From Streptomyces typhae (lineage in GTDB: Bacteria > Actinomycetota > Actinomycetes > Streptomycetales > Streptomycetaceae), in NCBI RefSeq assembly GCF_009755605.1, contig NZ_WPNZ01000013.1, positions 186,001 through 250,000 on the forward strand: DNA of 64,000 nucleotides, read 5' to 3'. Under the pieces are notes generated by a model, which was not told where the DNA came from, did not search any database, and saw only the letters and a program-made list of their open reading frames with translations. Positions within the stretch are counted from its first letter, which is position 1, and each line of letters begins with the position of its first letter. Below, in pieces: positions 7,577 to 16,278 of this stretch. Position numbers and translations under genes: made by a program.

Positions 7577-8568
7577 CACATGCCCCAGCGCAGCCCGGGG
7601 GTGCGGACCGGAGCGTCCCACAGGCCGAGCAGTTCCTCGTCGACGCGGCACAGCGTCACCGAGGCGCCCGCCATGTCGAGGGACGTCACGTAGTTGCCGA
7701 CGAGGGTGCGGGCCACTGCGACGCCACGCTCGCCGAGGACGCGCTGGACCTCCGCGTTGAAGCCGTACAGTTCGAGCAGTGGCGTGCCGCCCATGCCGTT
7801 GACGAGGACGAGCACCGGATCGCGCGGGTTCAGGTCGTCGAGTACGGCGTCGACAGCGAAGTCCGCGATCTCCCGGGACGTCATCATCGCGCGCCGTTCA
7901 CGGCCGGGCTCACCGTGGATACCGACGCCCAACTCCAGTTCGCCCGCGGGCAGATCGAAGGTGGGGGAGCCCTTCGCGGGGGTGGAGCAGGCGCTGAGCG
8001 CCACACCGAAACTGCGGGAGTTCTCGTTCACGCGCCGGGCGATCGACTCCACCCGCTCCAGCGGCATGCCCGCCTCGGCCGCCGCGCCCGCGAGCTTCTC
8101 CACGAAGAGGGTGGCGCCGGTACCGCGCCGCCCGGCCGTGTACAGGCTGTCCGTCACCGCCACGTCGTCGTTCACGAGGACCTTGGCGACCTGGATGCCC
8201 TCGTCCTCGGCGAGGTCGGCGGCCATGTCGAAGTTCAGTACGTCGCCGGTGTAGTTCTTGACGACGAACAACACGCCCGCACCGCTGTCCACGGCCGCCG
8301 CGGCCCGCACCATCTGATCGGGAACCGGCGAGGTGAACACCTCACCGGGGCACGCGGCCGACAGCATGCCGGGCCCCACGAACCCGCCGTGAAGCGGCTC
8401 GTGCCCGGACCCGCCACCCGAGACGAGCCCGACCTTCCCCGCGACGGGCGCGTCCGCGCGGACGATGACCCGGTTCTCGACGTCCACGATCAGCTCCGGG
8501 TGCGCGGCCGCCATTCCCCTGAGCGCGTCGGCGACCACGGTCTCGGCGACGTTGATGAGCATCTCCAT
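7576..8568 (-). CDS. dhaK: Dihydroxyacetone kinase substrate-binding subunit DhaK
   Basis: 330 residues. Binds dihydroxyacetone covalently through a His (GVGIHGEPG). LVSGGGSGHEPLHGGFVGPG and VLFVVKNYTGDVLNFDMA are hallmark DhaK segments. The ATG at 8568 sits 5 nt after GGGAGG, so the longer frame to 8607 is not used. First gene of the dhaK-dhaL-dhaM operon, whose DhaM subunit implies PEP rather than ATP as phosphate donor. No DhaS or DhaQ regulator is adjacent. Confidence 0.95.
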   Translation of the reverse strand: MEMLINVAETVVADALRGMAAAHPELIVDVENRVIVRADAPVAGKVGLVSGGGSGHEPLHGGFVGPGMLSAACPGEVFTSPVPDQMVRAAAAVDSGAGVLFVVKNYTGDVLNFDMAADLAEDEGIQVAKVLVNDDVAVTDSLYTAGRRGTGATLFVEKLAGAAAEAGMPLERVESIARRVNENSRSFGVALSACSTPAKGSPTFDLPAGELELGVGIHGEPGRERRAMMTSREIADFAVDAVLDDLNPRDPVLVLVNGMGGTPLLELYGFNAEVQRVLGERGVAVARTLVGNYVTSLDMAGASVTLCRVDEELLGLWDAPVRTPGLRWGM

Positions 8569-8644
8569 GGATACCTCCCGGAGGGGTGGGCGGGGGCTGG
8601 TGCTCATGACTCGCGTTCTAGCTGATCGCGGGATGCTTGGCGAG

Positions 8645-9070
8645 TCAGGGATCGTGGCGATCGAAGGCGATCAGTGGCGGCAAGCAGGAGCGAAACCGGT
8701 GGAGCAGTTCAAGCGCGGCAGGACTCTCCGCGTCGAAGGCCTGGATCTGTTGGTCGAAGGCGTGGCGCTGTTGTGCGACAGGGAGGTCCGGCGCCCAGGT
8801 GCGGGCGCCGTGGCAGCGGAAGCAGAAGGCGATCTCGAAGAGCTGACTGGTCAAGTCGTGCGCCCGGATCCCCCAGCCCGGAAGGAAGCAGCGGTGCTGC
8901 TCACTGCCGGGCAGGTCGGCGATCAGGGACAGGGCCTGCTGGGTTCGCTCGCCTTCCCAGATGGCGGCGGTGTCGCCCGCCAGGTCCTCCGAGTCGAGGT
9001 GCCTGGCGGGATCGGTGATGCGCACGACTTCGATGAGCTCGGTCTTCTCATGGGTCGGCGGCAGCAGCAT
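8645..9070 (-). CDS. Conserved hypothetical protein
   Basis: 141 residues, no membrane segment. It opens MLLPPTHEKTELIEVVRITD and contains GSEQHRCFLPGWGIRAHD and FEIAFCFRCHGARTW, with a CFRC pair that could bind metal. The reading frame has good high-GC codon bias and a weak AGGG site before the ATG. I do not recognise a named family. It stands alone between dhaK and the lectin gene, on the same strand as both. Confidence 0.65.
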   Translation of the reverse strand: MLLPPTHEKTELIEVVRITDPARHLDSEDLAGDTAAIWEGERTQQALSLIADLPGSEQHRCFLPGWGIRAHDLTSQLFEIAFCFRCHGARTWAPDLPVAQQRHAFDQQIQAFDAESPAALELLHRFRSCLPPLIAFDRHDP

Positions 9071-9125
9071 GACCCTAGGTTATCGAGGCTTACCTCCCGT
9101 TGACGGCGAGTACGGGAAATCGACC

Positions 9126-9614
9126 TCATCCCATGACTGTGAGCTTCCAACGCTGATCAGCGTACTGGCTGAGGCAGTTGTACATAGTGACGGGGGAGTT
9201 CTCCGTAGTTCCTTGCGCGAGCAGACACAACCCTGTGTGCTGATTGCGGATCTGGACACCATTCTGGGTGGAGACCGCTTCCCACTTTTGGTCCGCGTAA
9301 CCACCGCACTCGTACTGGCGGGGATTCTGCCCGGTCCTTGCCGTCAGGCATTTCCCGCTGTTCGAGTTTCTGAGGAAGCCGCGGTCGGTAGCAACCCAAA
9401 TCTGGTCAGCCCACGTCCCGCAGTCACTCATCACGGCAGGTGCCTCGTTCGCCGGACCCCTCACGACCAGGCACAGACCGCTGCGTTCATTCTGCCACCG
9501 TTGCTTCTGGTCGGGTATGAAATTCCCTGTGCCGGCGGCAGCTTGGGGTGCGGTCAGGACACCCACAGCCACACCGAAAGATGCGATGATCGAAAACGCC
9601 TTGCCCATAGCCAT
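9126..9614 (-). CDS. Secreted ricin-type beta-trefoil lectin
   Basis: 162 residues. The signal peptide (MAMGKAFSIIASFGVAVGVL, cleavage after APQAAA) is followed by one beta-trefoil with three QxW-type repeats: RWQNERSGLCLVV...DQIWVA, RNSNSGKCLTA...DQKWEA, RNQHTGLCLLA...DQRWKL. Each repeat has the usual Cys. This is the carbohydrate-binding module often attached to actinomycete glycosidases, here free-standing and secreted. A GGAGGG site lies 7 nt before the ATG. The likely role is binding sugar outside the cell; ligand unknown. Confidence 0.88.
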   Translation of the reverse strand: MAMGKAFSIIASFGVAVGVLTAPQAAAGTGNFIPDQKQRWQNERSGLCLVVRGPANEAPAVMSDCGTWADQIWVATDRGFLRNSNSGKCLTARTGQNPRQYECGGYADQKWEAVSTQNGVQIRNQHTGLCLLAQGTTENSPVTMYNCLSQYADQRWKLTVMG

Positions 9615-10082
9615 TCAGAATCCCTCCACAGCGGTCCGATTTCCCTGGCCAAACTAATCCGGAGGAGAGGGGTGGAGGCAGCGAGGAATAAGCCGTTCCC
9701 CTTGCCGTTGTTGCGGCTGGTACGTCGGCTGTCCGGTAATCGCTGGTTTACGGCCTGCCATTGTGCGGGGCCAGAGGTCGCTAACCTATCGGCCCCGGCC
9801 GGTCATCGCCCTGTCGGTGGCCGCGGGATCTCCGTCCAGCCCAACTCCGGAACCGTCGACTGCTCCCCGGCGGCCGACCGCGGCATCAACGGCGCCGGAT
9901 TCGACGTGACCTGTGCCTGATCCAGCACCAAGCGACCTCGCGGCACAGGCCACGGGCCCGACCGCCGCAGCGTCCACGCGTGTCAAGGTTGATTAACTAT
10001 TAGGCCTTCAGGCTCTCTATATGACTCGATGAGCCACCCGTTTGCCTCACATCCTCCGTATGCCGCACACGTTGGATGGAAT
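9615..10082. other. Intergenic stretch, no gene seen
   Basis: About 470 bp between the leftward lectin gene and the rightward small gene. It contains an AT-rich patch near 9985-10025 that may hold the promoter of the following pair. No RNA gene or repeat was recognised. Confidence 0.5.
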
Positions 10083-10370
10083 ATGTCTACAGCAGGTACC
10101 GGCATCACTCAGGAAAACTCTCTTTCCACCTCAAGGGGCAGTGCCAGCAGGCCAGTTCGCATGGGGGCCTGGACCTACACACCGGCGCGCCACGATGTCG
10201 GCGCAACACTCAACGACACAGCCAGGTTCGTCGACCTGCGTCACTGCGCCGCACTCCTCGACGACCTCCTGTCGGAACTGCGGCGCATCGAATCCGCGTA
10301 TCCGAGCCCGGAGATCAGCTCCCGTGAATGCGCGAACCGTGTGGTTCCACGGCAGGGCGAGCGTGGGTGA
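10083..10370 (+). CDS. Small hypothetical protein upstream of DUF2637
   Basis: 95 residues if started at ATG 10083 (GGATGGAAT before it); an alternative ATG lies at 10029. The middle is a helical, charged stretch (VDLRHCAALLDDLLSELRRI), the rest looks disordered. Its stop overlaps the preferred GTG start of the DUF2637 gene by 8 bp, suggesting coupling. No family recognised. Confidence 0.5.
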   Translation: MSTAGTGITQENSLSTSRGSASRPVRMGAWTYTPARHDVGATLNDTARFVDLRHCAALLDDLLSELRRIESAYPSPEISSRECANRVVPRQGERG

Positions 10371-11163
10371 GAGCCGCGGCCGGCACAGCCGCCCCCAGCC
10401 CGAACCCCCCGCCCAGCCCTTTATCGGCGGGCAGACGGCAACAGACGGCTTCCTGGCGCCGCTCGACCAGATGGACGTCCACTGGGATCCCACGGAAGAG
10501 CTCGCCCACCTACTGCACACATCCGGCACCAACACCAACACCAACACCAACGACCACGGCTCGCCGTCGGCCGCGCAAGACAACGGGCAGCCCGCCACCG
10601 GAACACACGACGGTTCCCTGGAAGGCCTGGTCGAGATCACCGCCGAACTGCCGCCCCTGCGGATCCCGCCGCGGCGCCGGAGCAGACGCCGCAGCCGCCC
10701 GCGTTCCCGCACACGTACGGCCGGAGTAGCACGCACGACCAGCCGCTTCCTCGCCGCGCTCGCCACCGTCGTCGTATCCACGGTCTGCGTGTTCAGCGGC
10801 ATCATCAGCTACAACTCCCTGCGCCACCTGGCCACTCACCACACCGCGGACCGGGCCGCCGGGTGGTGGCCGCTGCTGGTCTACGGGCCCTGGACGGCCG
10901 CCTCCCTGTCGATTCTGCGCGCCGCCCTCCACCAGCGCCGGGCAGTCCACTCATGGGCGGTCGTGCTGCTGTTCACCGTCCTGGCCCTGCTCCTGGCCGT
11001 GGCGCAGGCACCCCACACGGCAGCCGACGCCGCCGCAGCGGCCCTCCCCTCCCTCGCGGCGCTCGCCTGCTTCCAGCAACTCGTCCGGCAGATCACCCTC
11101 ACCCGCCCGCCCCGCCAGTCCACCCCACGCCACCGCAACCGCAAACCGGCAGGCCGACGATAG
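10363..11163 (+). CDS. DUF2637 membrane protein
   Basis: About 266 residues. A disordered N-terminal half includes an Asn-Thr run (NTNTNTN) and an Arg-rich patch (RRRSRRRSRPRSRTR) before four hydrophobic helices: FLAALATVVVSTVCVFSGII, GWWPLLVYGPWTAASLSI, SWAVVLLFTVLALLLAVA and the Ala-rich AAAAALPSLAALACFQQL. This matches DUF2637, a Streptomyces membrane family often encoded on plasmids and integrative elements and of unknown function. GTG 10363 is preferred because of the overlap with the upstream gene; ATG 10471 is an alternative. Confidence 0.75.
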   Translation: MGESRGRHSRPQPEPPAQPFIGGQTATDGFLAPLDQMDVHWDPTEELAHLLHTSGTNTNTNTNDHGSPSAAQDNGQPATGTHDGSLEGLVEITAELPPLRIPPRRRSRRRSRPRSRTRTAGVARTTSRFLAALATVVVSTVCVFSGIISYNSLRHLATHHTADRAAGWWPLLVYGPWTAASLSILRAALHQRRAVHSWAVVLLFTVLALLLAVAQAPHTAADAAAAALPSLAALACFQQLVRQITLTRPPRQSTPRHRNRKPAGRR

Positions 11164-11196
11164 TCCGACCCGAGCACAGTGTCCCGGCTACCGGCT

Positions 11197-11249
11197 ACCG
11201 GCTTCCGGTAGCCGGAAGCCGGTATAGCCGGTATAGCCGGTATAGCCGG
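11197..11249 (+). terminator. 12-bp stem hairpin plus TATAGCCGG triplet
   Basis: ACCGGCTTCCGG (11197-11208) and its complement (11212-11223) form a stem with a 3-nt loop, 34 bp after the DUF2637 stop: a plausible terminator. It runs directly into three tandem 9-bp units TATAGCCGG (11223-11249). Confidence 0.6.
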
Positions 11250-11340
11250 TACAGCGAGGACTCCCGCCAGTTCTGCGAACGCACGGGGGACAGAGAGCGG
11301 CAGAGGGCAAGGCGGTCTCCGCGACGGCATGAGGAGTCGG

Positions 11341-13146
11341 TCAGGCGGTGCCGAAGTACACCACTTGGTCTCGTGCCGCCGACAGTTCCTGGTACTTGGC
11401 GGTGAACAGTTCGAAGTAGTTGCGCAGTGAGGTGCCCGAGACATCGGAGCGCCCGGGTGCGGGGCGGGTGAACTGGTAGCCGACTCCGCCTTCGAAGGCG
11501 CGCCAGGCGAGGGTTTCGCGCCGGGTGGCGTCGTCGATGATGCGGAAGGTGTCGGCGCCGCTGAAGGCGAGCCCGTACAGGTTGTCGCCGGTGAAGTGCG
11601 GGATGTTGCGCAGTGTGTAGGTGCGTCCGGGGGTGGCGCCGCCGGTCTGGGAGACGACGCCGGGCGGGCCGATGTCCTGGGAGGCGGGCTTCTGGTACTC
11701 GGTGCCCGTCGCCTTGTCACCGGGCCAGGGCTCCTGTTCGGTCCACTCCTGTTCGCGGTCCCTGTCGCCGCCGAAGAGCTTCTTCAGCAGCCAGGCGAGG
11801 AGGAAGACCAGGACCGCGACGGCCGCGCCGATCGCCGCCCCCACCGGGCCGGCGGGCGAGCCGATGAGGGCGCCCACCGCGGCCGCGGAGCCCAGGCCCA
11901 CCCACCATTCCCAGTCCTCGGGGTCGTAGTCGACGGCGTCCTTGCCGCCCTCGGCGATCTGCTGGGTGTCGATCTGGGTGGAGGAGACTCCCAAGCCCTG
12001 GACGGCGAGCTGGTTGGCGTAGAGCACCGGATGCAGACCGTCGGGGCTCGGCCGGCCCGCGTCGTCCACGAACCTGAGCTGGGGGTGGGACAGCGGCACC
12101 ACCTTGGCCGTGGTCGGGCTCGTACTGACGAACAGCAGCCCGCTCAGGCGGTCGGAGGTGCGCCCTTCCAAGCCCTCACCACTGCCGCCGTCGGGGAAGC
12201 GGGACATCAGTAGGCCGATGGCGAGGTGGTGGAACTCGCGGTTGTTGCCCGAGCCGTCGGTCAGTCGTCGCGCGCCGTCGTCGGCCGGGTAGAAGGCGTG
12301 GTAGACGAACAGCAGCGGTTCGCCGCCGTTGCGCGGGAACAGCACGTCGCGGGTGGGGTCGGCGTGCACCCGGTTGTGTCGTAGCTCGGCGAAGCGGCCG
12401 CCGCGGGCCGCTGTCGTGTTGTAGTGGCGGTTGGCTCGTGACGCTGCCTCCGGCGACTTCACTTCGCAGAAGAGCGTGGGCGCCAGCCGACCCGGGGTGA
12501 GTCGGGCGTCGCTCGCGGACAGGTTGAGCCGGCCCGCGGTGAGGGGCGAGTCGGGGTAGGGGCGTACGCCGCTGTCGATACCGATGGTCGCGACGAACGG
12601 GATCCGTCCGCCCTCGGGTGCGTCCCGGTCAGCAGACGCCTGCCAGACGTCGGGGTTGTCGAACAGGACCTGGAAGGCGTCCGCGCCGATGGCACGAGTG
12701 CCGCTGGGCCCGTGGAGCCGGCCGCGCAGCACACCGTCGTCGAAGCCGAGGTAGCGGGCGATGTCCACCGGCCAGTACGTCTGCCGGTCGGGATGGCGTA
12801 CCACCGGCGCGCAGCGGGCGGCGACCCGCAGGACGCTTTGTGCCAGGTCGCCGGTGTCGTAGCCGAGCAGCCCGAAGAGGGAGTAGAGGGTGTCCTGGAG
12901 CACGTCGAGGAACCGCCGGAGCTGTTCCTTCTTCTCGGGGTCGGTGGTGGCGTCGATCCTGGAGCGCAGGGCGGCGACCGTGGGGATGCGGACGAATCCT
13001 GCCGGGGTGGCGGGGACGTCGAATCTCCCGTCCTGAGCGAAGAGTTCGGCGGGTTCGGTGAGCCCGGCGAACTGGGGGTTGGCGGTCAGCAACTCGAAGA
13101 ACCGCTCGATGACATAGGCGCGGACGGTGTCGAGACGGGTGGTCAT
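11341..13146 (-). CDS. Uncharacterised 601-residue protein with central hydrophobic segment
   Basis: 601 residues. ATG 13146 follows GAGGAG. The N-terminal 400 residues look soluble and globular (LFDNPDVWQASADRDAPEGG, LFCEVKSPEAASRANRHYN, LLFVYHAFYPADDGARRL). Around residues 412-456 is a long glycine-zipper-like hydrophobic segment (GALIGSPAGPVGAAIGAAVA, then VLVFLLAWLLKKLFGG). The last 145 residues are soluble again (YTLRNIPHFTGDNLYGLAFS). There is no signal peptide. I do not recognise the family. It follows the LamG-like gene on the same strand, separated by a 9-bp repeat array, and probably shares its transcript. A membrane-inserting or surface role is inference from the hydrophobic segment alone. 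Confidence 0.8.
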   Translation of the reverse strand: MTTRLDTVRAYVIERFFELLTANPQFAGLTEPAELFAQDGRFDVPATPAGFVRIPTVAALRSRIDATTDPEKKEQLRRFLDVLQDTLYSLFGLLGYDTGDLAQSVLRVAARCAPVVRHPDRQTYWPVDIARYLGFDDGVLRGRLHGPSGTRAIGADAFQVLFDNPDVWQASADRDAPEGGRIPFVATIGIDSGVRPYPDSPLTAGRLNLSASDARLTPGRLAPTLFCEVKSPEAASRANRHYNTTAARGGRFAELRHNRVHADPTRDVLFPRNGGEPLLFVYHAFYPADDGARRLTDGSGNNREFHHLAIGLLMSRFPDGGSGEGLEGRTSDRLSGLLFVSTSPTTAKVVPLSHPQLRFVDDAGRPSPDGLHPVLYANQLAVQGLGVSSTQIDTQQIAEGGKDAVDYDPEDWEWWVGLGSAAAVGALIGSPAGPVGAAIGAAVAVLVFLLAWLLKKLFGGDRDREQEWTEQEPWPGDKATGTEYQKPASQDIGPPGVVSQTGGATPGRTYTLRNIPHFTGDNLYGLAFSGADTFRIIDDATRRETLAWRAFEGGVGYQFTRPAPGRSDVSGTSLRNYFELFTAKYQELSAARDQVVYFGTA

Positions 13147-13158
13147 GGCCGTTCTCCT

Positions 13159-13255
13159 CGGTCCATTCGGTCCATTCGGTCCGTGTGGTTCATTCGGTCC
13201 GTGCGGTTCCCGTGCGGTCTACGCGGCCCATTCGGTCCATGTGGTCCGTGCGGTC
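13159..13255. repeat. 9-bp CGGTCCATT array at LamG gene end
   Basis: About eleven imperfect CGGTCCATT/CGGTCCGTG units span the intergenic gap and the last 22 codons of the LamG-like gene, where they are translated as Asp-Arg-x or Asp-His-Met triplets. Confidence 0.85.
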
Positions 13256-14557
13256 TTTGCAGGCGCAGTGGACGTGGATGTGGGTGGCGCAGGAACCGGC
13301 GCCGGGGCCGGGAGCGCAGTGCCCCTCCGGCCGGGGACGGCAGCCGCATGGGGTGCCGGGGCCGCACGGGGTGCCGGGGCCGCCCGGACCCTGCCCGTGC
13401 TGCGCGCACCAGCGGCGCAGCCACTCCTCCAGCCAGGCGGGTGGACCCGGTTGTCCGGGTGCGCCGGGCTCCTGGGGCGGGAACACGGGCGGAAAACCCG
13501 CCGTGCACCACTCGGGGTGGGCACGGCGGATCTCGGCCCAGCGCTCGGCGGGAAGCGGATCGGCGGCGATCAGACGCAGTGCCTCCCACGGGAACATGGC
13601 TGCCGCCGCCGGACTGTCCTGGCAGGCCTCGGTCAGGAACTGGTTCAGGAGCGGCGCGAGTTGCGGGTCGCGCAACAGGTCGGCGCCCCGGTTCTCGTCG
13701 TCGCGAGCGAGCTTGGAGAGCTTGTCGGCCAGCGGCATCAGGGCGTCCAGCGTGGCCGCCGGGTCGGCGGACTGGCCCACGACCACCGAGCCCAGACGCT
13801 TGGCGGCTGCCACCGCCGCTGCGCCGAAGCTCCGTACCGCCTGCTTCTCCGCTTCGCTCAGCTCGCTGGAGAGAGCGGCGTTCCACGACTCCAGACGGCT
13901 GGTGCCGTCCGAGTCCTCGCACAGCAGCCGGGCCAGTACGGTGGTCAGTTCCTCGCGCTCGTCGAGAGTGTCGACCCACACCGGGCCCATCAGGCCGCTG
14001 AAGGTGTACCGGGAATCACCGCCCGGCCAGTATCCGATCCGGATGCCGTTCTCACCGACCGGCCGGATGGGAAGCCCCGCGGTCGTGCGCGCGCCGAGCA
14101 ACTGTCCGTCCACGCTGAGCGTGAGGACCTGCCCCGCGTCGTAGAGGAGCTCCGCCAGGTGCCACCGGCCGGAACGGAGCCGCCCAGGCGCACTGGACAC
14201 ACCCCACCAGTTCGGGGAGCCGTCGTTCACCGTCCCGCTGAGGACCCCGTCCTCCTCGGTGAACAAGGCGAACGAGCCGTCGCCCTCCACCAGGTTCAGC
14301 CGCCGCGGACCCACATCGTCCGCCTTGAAGTACGCGCGGACCCGCAGCCCCCGCCAGTCCGCGAAACCGGGCTGCTGGGCCACCACGACCTTGGACTCGG
14401 GATGGTCGTATCGGATCGCGGTACCGATCCCGTCGGCCGGCTTGTCCACCCACCGGTCGGCGGCGGGCAGCTCCACCCGCCCGTGATACCCGTGCCCGGT
14501 CTCGTCGAGAGCGGCATGGTTGTCGAAGTCGAAGTGCAGCAGAGGTTTCCAGGACAT
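13190..14557 (-). CDS. LamG/concanavalin-like domain protein
   Basis: About 455 residues from ATG 14557 (GGGAGG at 7 nt; the in-frame ATG at 14563 is too close). Residues 1-190 look like a LamG/concanavalin A-like sandwich: HFDFDNHAALDETGHGYHGR, FADWRGLRVRAYFKAD, RSGRWHLAELLYDAGQVLTL, GPVWVDTLDERE. A helical middle follows (SEAEKQAVRSFGAAAVAAAK, then LMPLADKLSKLARDDENRG). The tail is Cys/Pro/Gly-rich (GPGTPCGPGTPCGCRPRPEG, CATHIHVHCACK) and ends in the translated 9-bp repeats. No signal peptide. LamG domains bind glycans or proteins; the partner is unknown. Confidence 0.75.
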   Translation of the reverse strand: MSWKPLLHFDFDNHAALDETGHGYHGRVELPAADRWVDKPADGIGTAIRYDHPESKVVVAQQPGFADWRGLRVRAYFKADDVGPRRLNLVEGDGSFALFTEEDGVLSGTVNDGSPNWWGVSSAPGRLRSGRWHLAELLYDAGQVLTLSVDGQLLGARTTAGLPIRPVGENGIRIGYWPGGDSRYTFSGLMGPVWVDTLDEREELTTVLARLLCEDSDGTSRLESWNAALSSELSEAEKQAVRSFGAAAVAAAKRLGSVVVGQSADPAATLDALMPLADKLSKLARDDENRGADLLRDPQLAPLLNQFLTEACQDSPAAAAMFPWEALRLIAADPLPAERWAEIRRAHPEWCTAGFPPVFPPQEPGAPGQPGPPAWLEEWLRRWCAQHGQGPGGPGTPCGPGTPCGCRPRPEGHCAPGPGAGSCATHIHVHCACKDRTDHMDRMGRVDRTGTARTE

Positions 14558-14638
14558 CAGCATTCCTCCCTCGGCCCGGGCCACGCCGCCCGGCACACCA
14601 CTCAGCCTGGACAACTGCCGCAACCCGATGCCACTTCT

Positions 14639-14678
14639 GTTCCGTTCAGCGGAACACCGACATTCCGCCCAGCGGAAC
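14639..14678. promoter_or_regulatory. Two TTCCG-N5-CGGAA inverted repeats
   Basis: GTTCCG...CGGAAC (14639-14655) and ATTCCG...CGGAAC (14662-14678) share the same N5 spacer and lie 23 bp centre to centre, about two helical turns. They are 80-120 bp upstream of the LamG-like start. A paired operator for a dimeric regulator is the likely reading. Confidence 0.45.
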
Positions 14679-14928
14679 GCCGACCTGGCCAACGTAGCGA
14701 GACCTGCGAGCGTGCCGCCTCGAGCAGTGAGCAGGGCTTTCGCACGGGCCGGGTCGACGTCCCGCAGGTACGCCGGGCACCTGCGTCACGCGTCAACCGG
14801 CGGACGGGAAGCGGAACTTCACACGAAGGTGTAGGCGTACGCCGGTGCGTCACCTGTGGTGCGACTGAGCCTCCGGGCGCGTGGCGAGTCCGGCGGTGGG
14901 AGTGGTCAGTGGTCGTGGTGCGGAGCTC

Positions 14929-15011
14929 AGGAGTCGGTGCCCGAGAGTCCGGAGAGTCGGTGCCGGAGAGTCGGTGCCGGAGAGTTGGTGCCAGAGAGTC
15001 GGTGCCGGAGC
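14929..15011. repeat. 15-bp GAGAGTCGGTGCCGG array
   Basis: Five to six imperfect copies of GAGAGTCGGTGCCGG lie immediately downstream of the histidine decarboxylase stop, between it and the LamG-like promoter region. They are not translated in any supported gene. Confidence 0.85.
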
Positions 15012-15023
15012 CGATGTCCACGC

Positions 15024-16181
15024 TCACTGGCGGAGGTCGGCGCAGAGTCTGTCGATGTGCTCGCCGGTGACGTGGGGCATGGCGATGAGGTGGGCGCGGT
15101 CTCCGACGCTCAGCAGGTTCCAGCGTCTGCAGAGGGCGGCGGTGGGTTTGTCGAAGAGCACGGTGTTGCTGCCGGGGGCACGTTCGGGGTGATGGCCCTC
15201 CTCGCGCAGGCGCTGTTCGGCGTACTCGGCGGTGGCCAGGCAGTGGGCGACTCGGCGTTGCAGTCCGGTCCGGCCCAGCCTGCGCAGCTCGTACCACAGG
15301 AGCAGCGGGGTGAAGGCGTCGCGGGAGCCGGTGATGGTGTCGTCGTCGCTGCCCACCGCGATGCCGGGACGGCGAATCGCCTCGACGTGTTCGGGCCTGG
15401 TCAGGACGATGCCGCAGGGGAAGGGCGCGCCGAGCATCTTGTGCCCGCTGAGGGCGATGCTGTCGGCCCCGGACTCGAACGCCCATGGCCTGGGCTCGGG
15501 GGCGAGGGCTGCGATCAGGCCGCCGAACGCGGCGTCGGAGTGGATATGGACCTGGTCGGTTCCCGCGTCCGCGAGCGCTTCGCGGACGCCCGCCAGGTCG
15601 TCCTCGCTGCCTCCGGTGGTCGTCCCGATCGTGGTCACCACGACCGCGGGTCCGCCCTTCCGCGCGGTGTGGTGCCGGCGCAGGGCGGCGAGGTCCATCG
15701 CACGGTCGTGCCCCACCTCCACGGCGACGTAGTCCATCCGCAGCAGGCGGGCGATCTTCGGCAGGGAGTAGTGGGTGGCCTGCGAGGCGTACATCACCGC
15801 TTCGGGGAACCGCTCCCGCCCTACGTAGCAGCCGTAGAGGTTGCCTTCCGTGCCCCCGGTGGTGACGTACCCGAAGGCTTCCTCGTGCCCGGCCAGGCGG
15901 GCGAAGAACGACACCACCTCCCGCTCGAACACCTTGCTGTGCAGCTGGTACTCACTGCTCGTGGGCGGCCCGCCCACATTGTTCCCGTGCACCTGGAGGA
16001 AGTCCGCCAGCGGCCGGTAGTCGAAGTCCAGGTTCACCGGAAAGCCGAGCATGTGATCCCGCTCGCCCAGCATCTGCGCGGCCATCTCCTTCAGGAGCGC
16101 CACGTCCCGATCGGAACCGCTGCTGCTCCCGGTCGGGTCGTCGGGTATCCGCACGTCGTCGGCCAGGGGGTGTCGCACCAT
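15024..16181 (-). CDS. hdc: Histidine decarboxylase, PLP-dependent
   Basis: About 385 residues, the usual size of bacterial PLP histidine decarboxylase (group II). Converts L-histidine to histamine and CO2. Visible are GYVTTGGTEGNLYGCYVGRE, THYSLPKIARLLRMDYVAVE, the PLP-stacking and Asp region VHIHSDAAFGGLI, the Schiff-base Lys in ALSGHKMLGAPFPCGI, and TITGSRDAFTPLLLWYEL. These align by eye with the Morganella-type enzyme segment by segment. ATG 16181 is preceded by AGAGGG; the frame extends upstream without coding character. The next gene upstream encodes an imidazolonepropionase-like amidohydrolase on the same strand, 97 bp away. Related aromatic substrates cannot be excluded. Confidence 0.85.
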   Translation of the reverse strand: MVRHPLADDVRIPDDPTGSSSGSDRDVALLKEMAAQMLGERDHMLGFPVNLDFDYRPLADFLQVHGNNVGGPPTSSEYQLHSKVFEREVVSFFARLAGHEEAFGYVTTGGTEGNLYGCYVGRERFPEAVMYASQATHYSLPKIARLLRMDYVAVEVGHDRAMDLAALRRHHTARKGGPAVVVTTIGTTTGGSEDDLAGVREALADAGTDQVHIHSDAAFGGLIAALAPEPRPWAFESGADSIALSGHKMLGAPFPCGIVLTRPEHVEAIRRPGIAVGSDDDTITGSRDAFTPLLLWYELRRLGRTGLQRRVAHCLATAEYAEQRLREEGHHPERAPGSNTVLFDKPTAALCRRWNLLSVGDRAHLIAMPHVTGEHIDRLCADLRQ

Positions 16182-16278
16182 GAGGAACCCTCTCGATCGT
16201 GCCTGCTTCTCTGCGGCGGTGGTGGAGCCTTGTTGCTGTTCGGGGCTTGTCGGCTGTGGCCCAGGCGCATCGGCGGGG

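Noticed and set aside
10421..10606. Minus-strand frame with WCWCWC repeats
   Set aside because: It is only the antisense reading of the Asn-Thr repeat in the DUF2637 gene.
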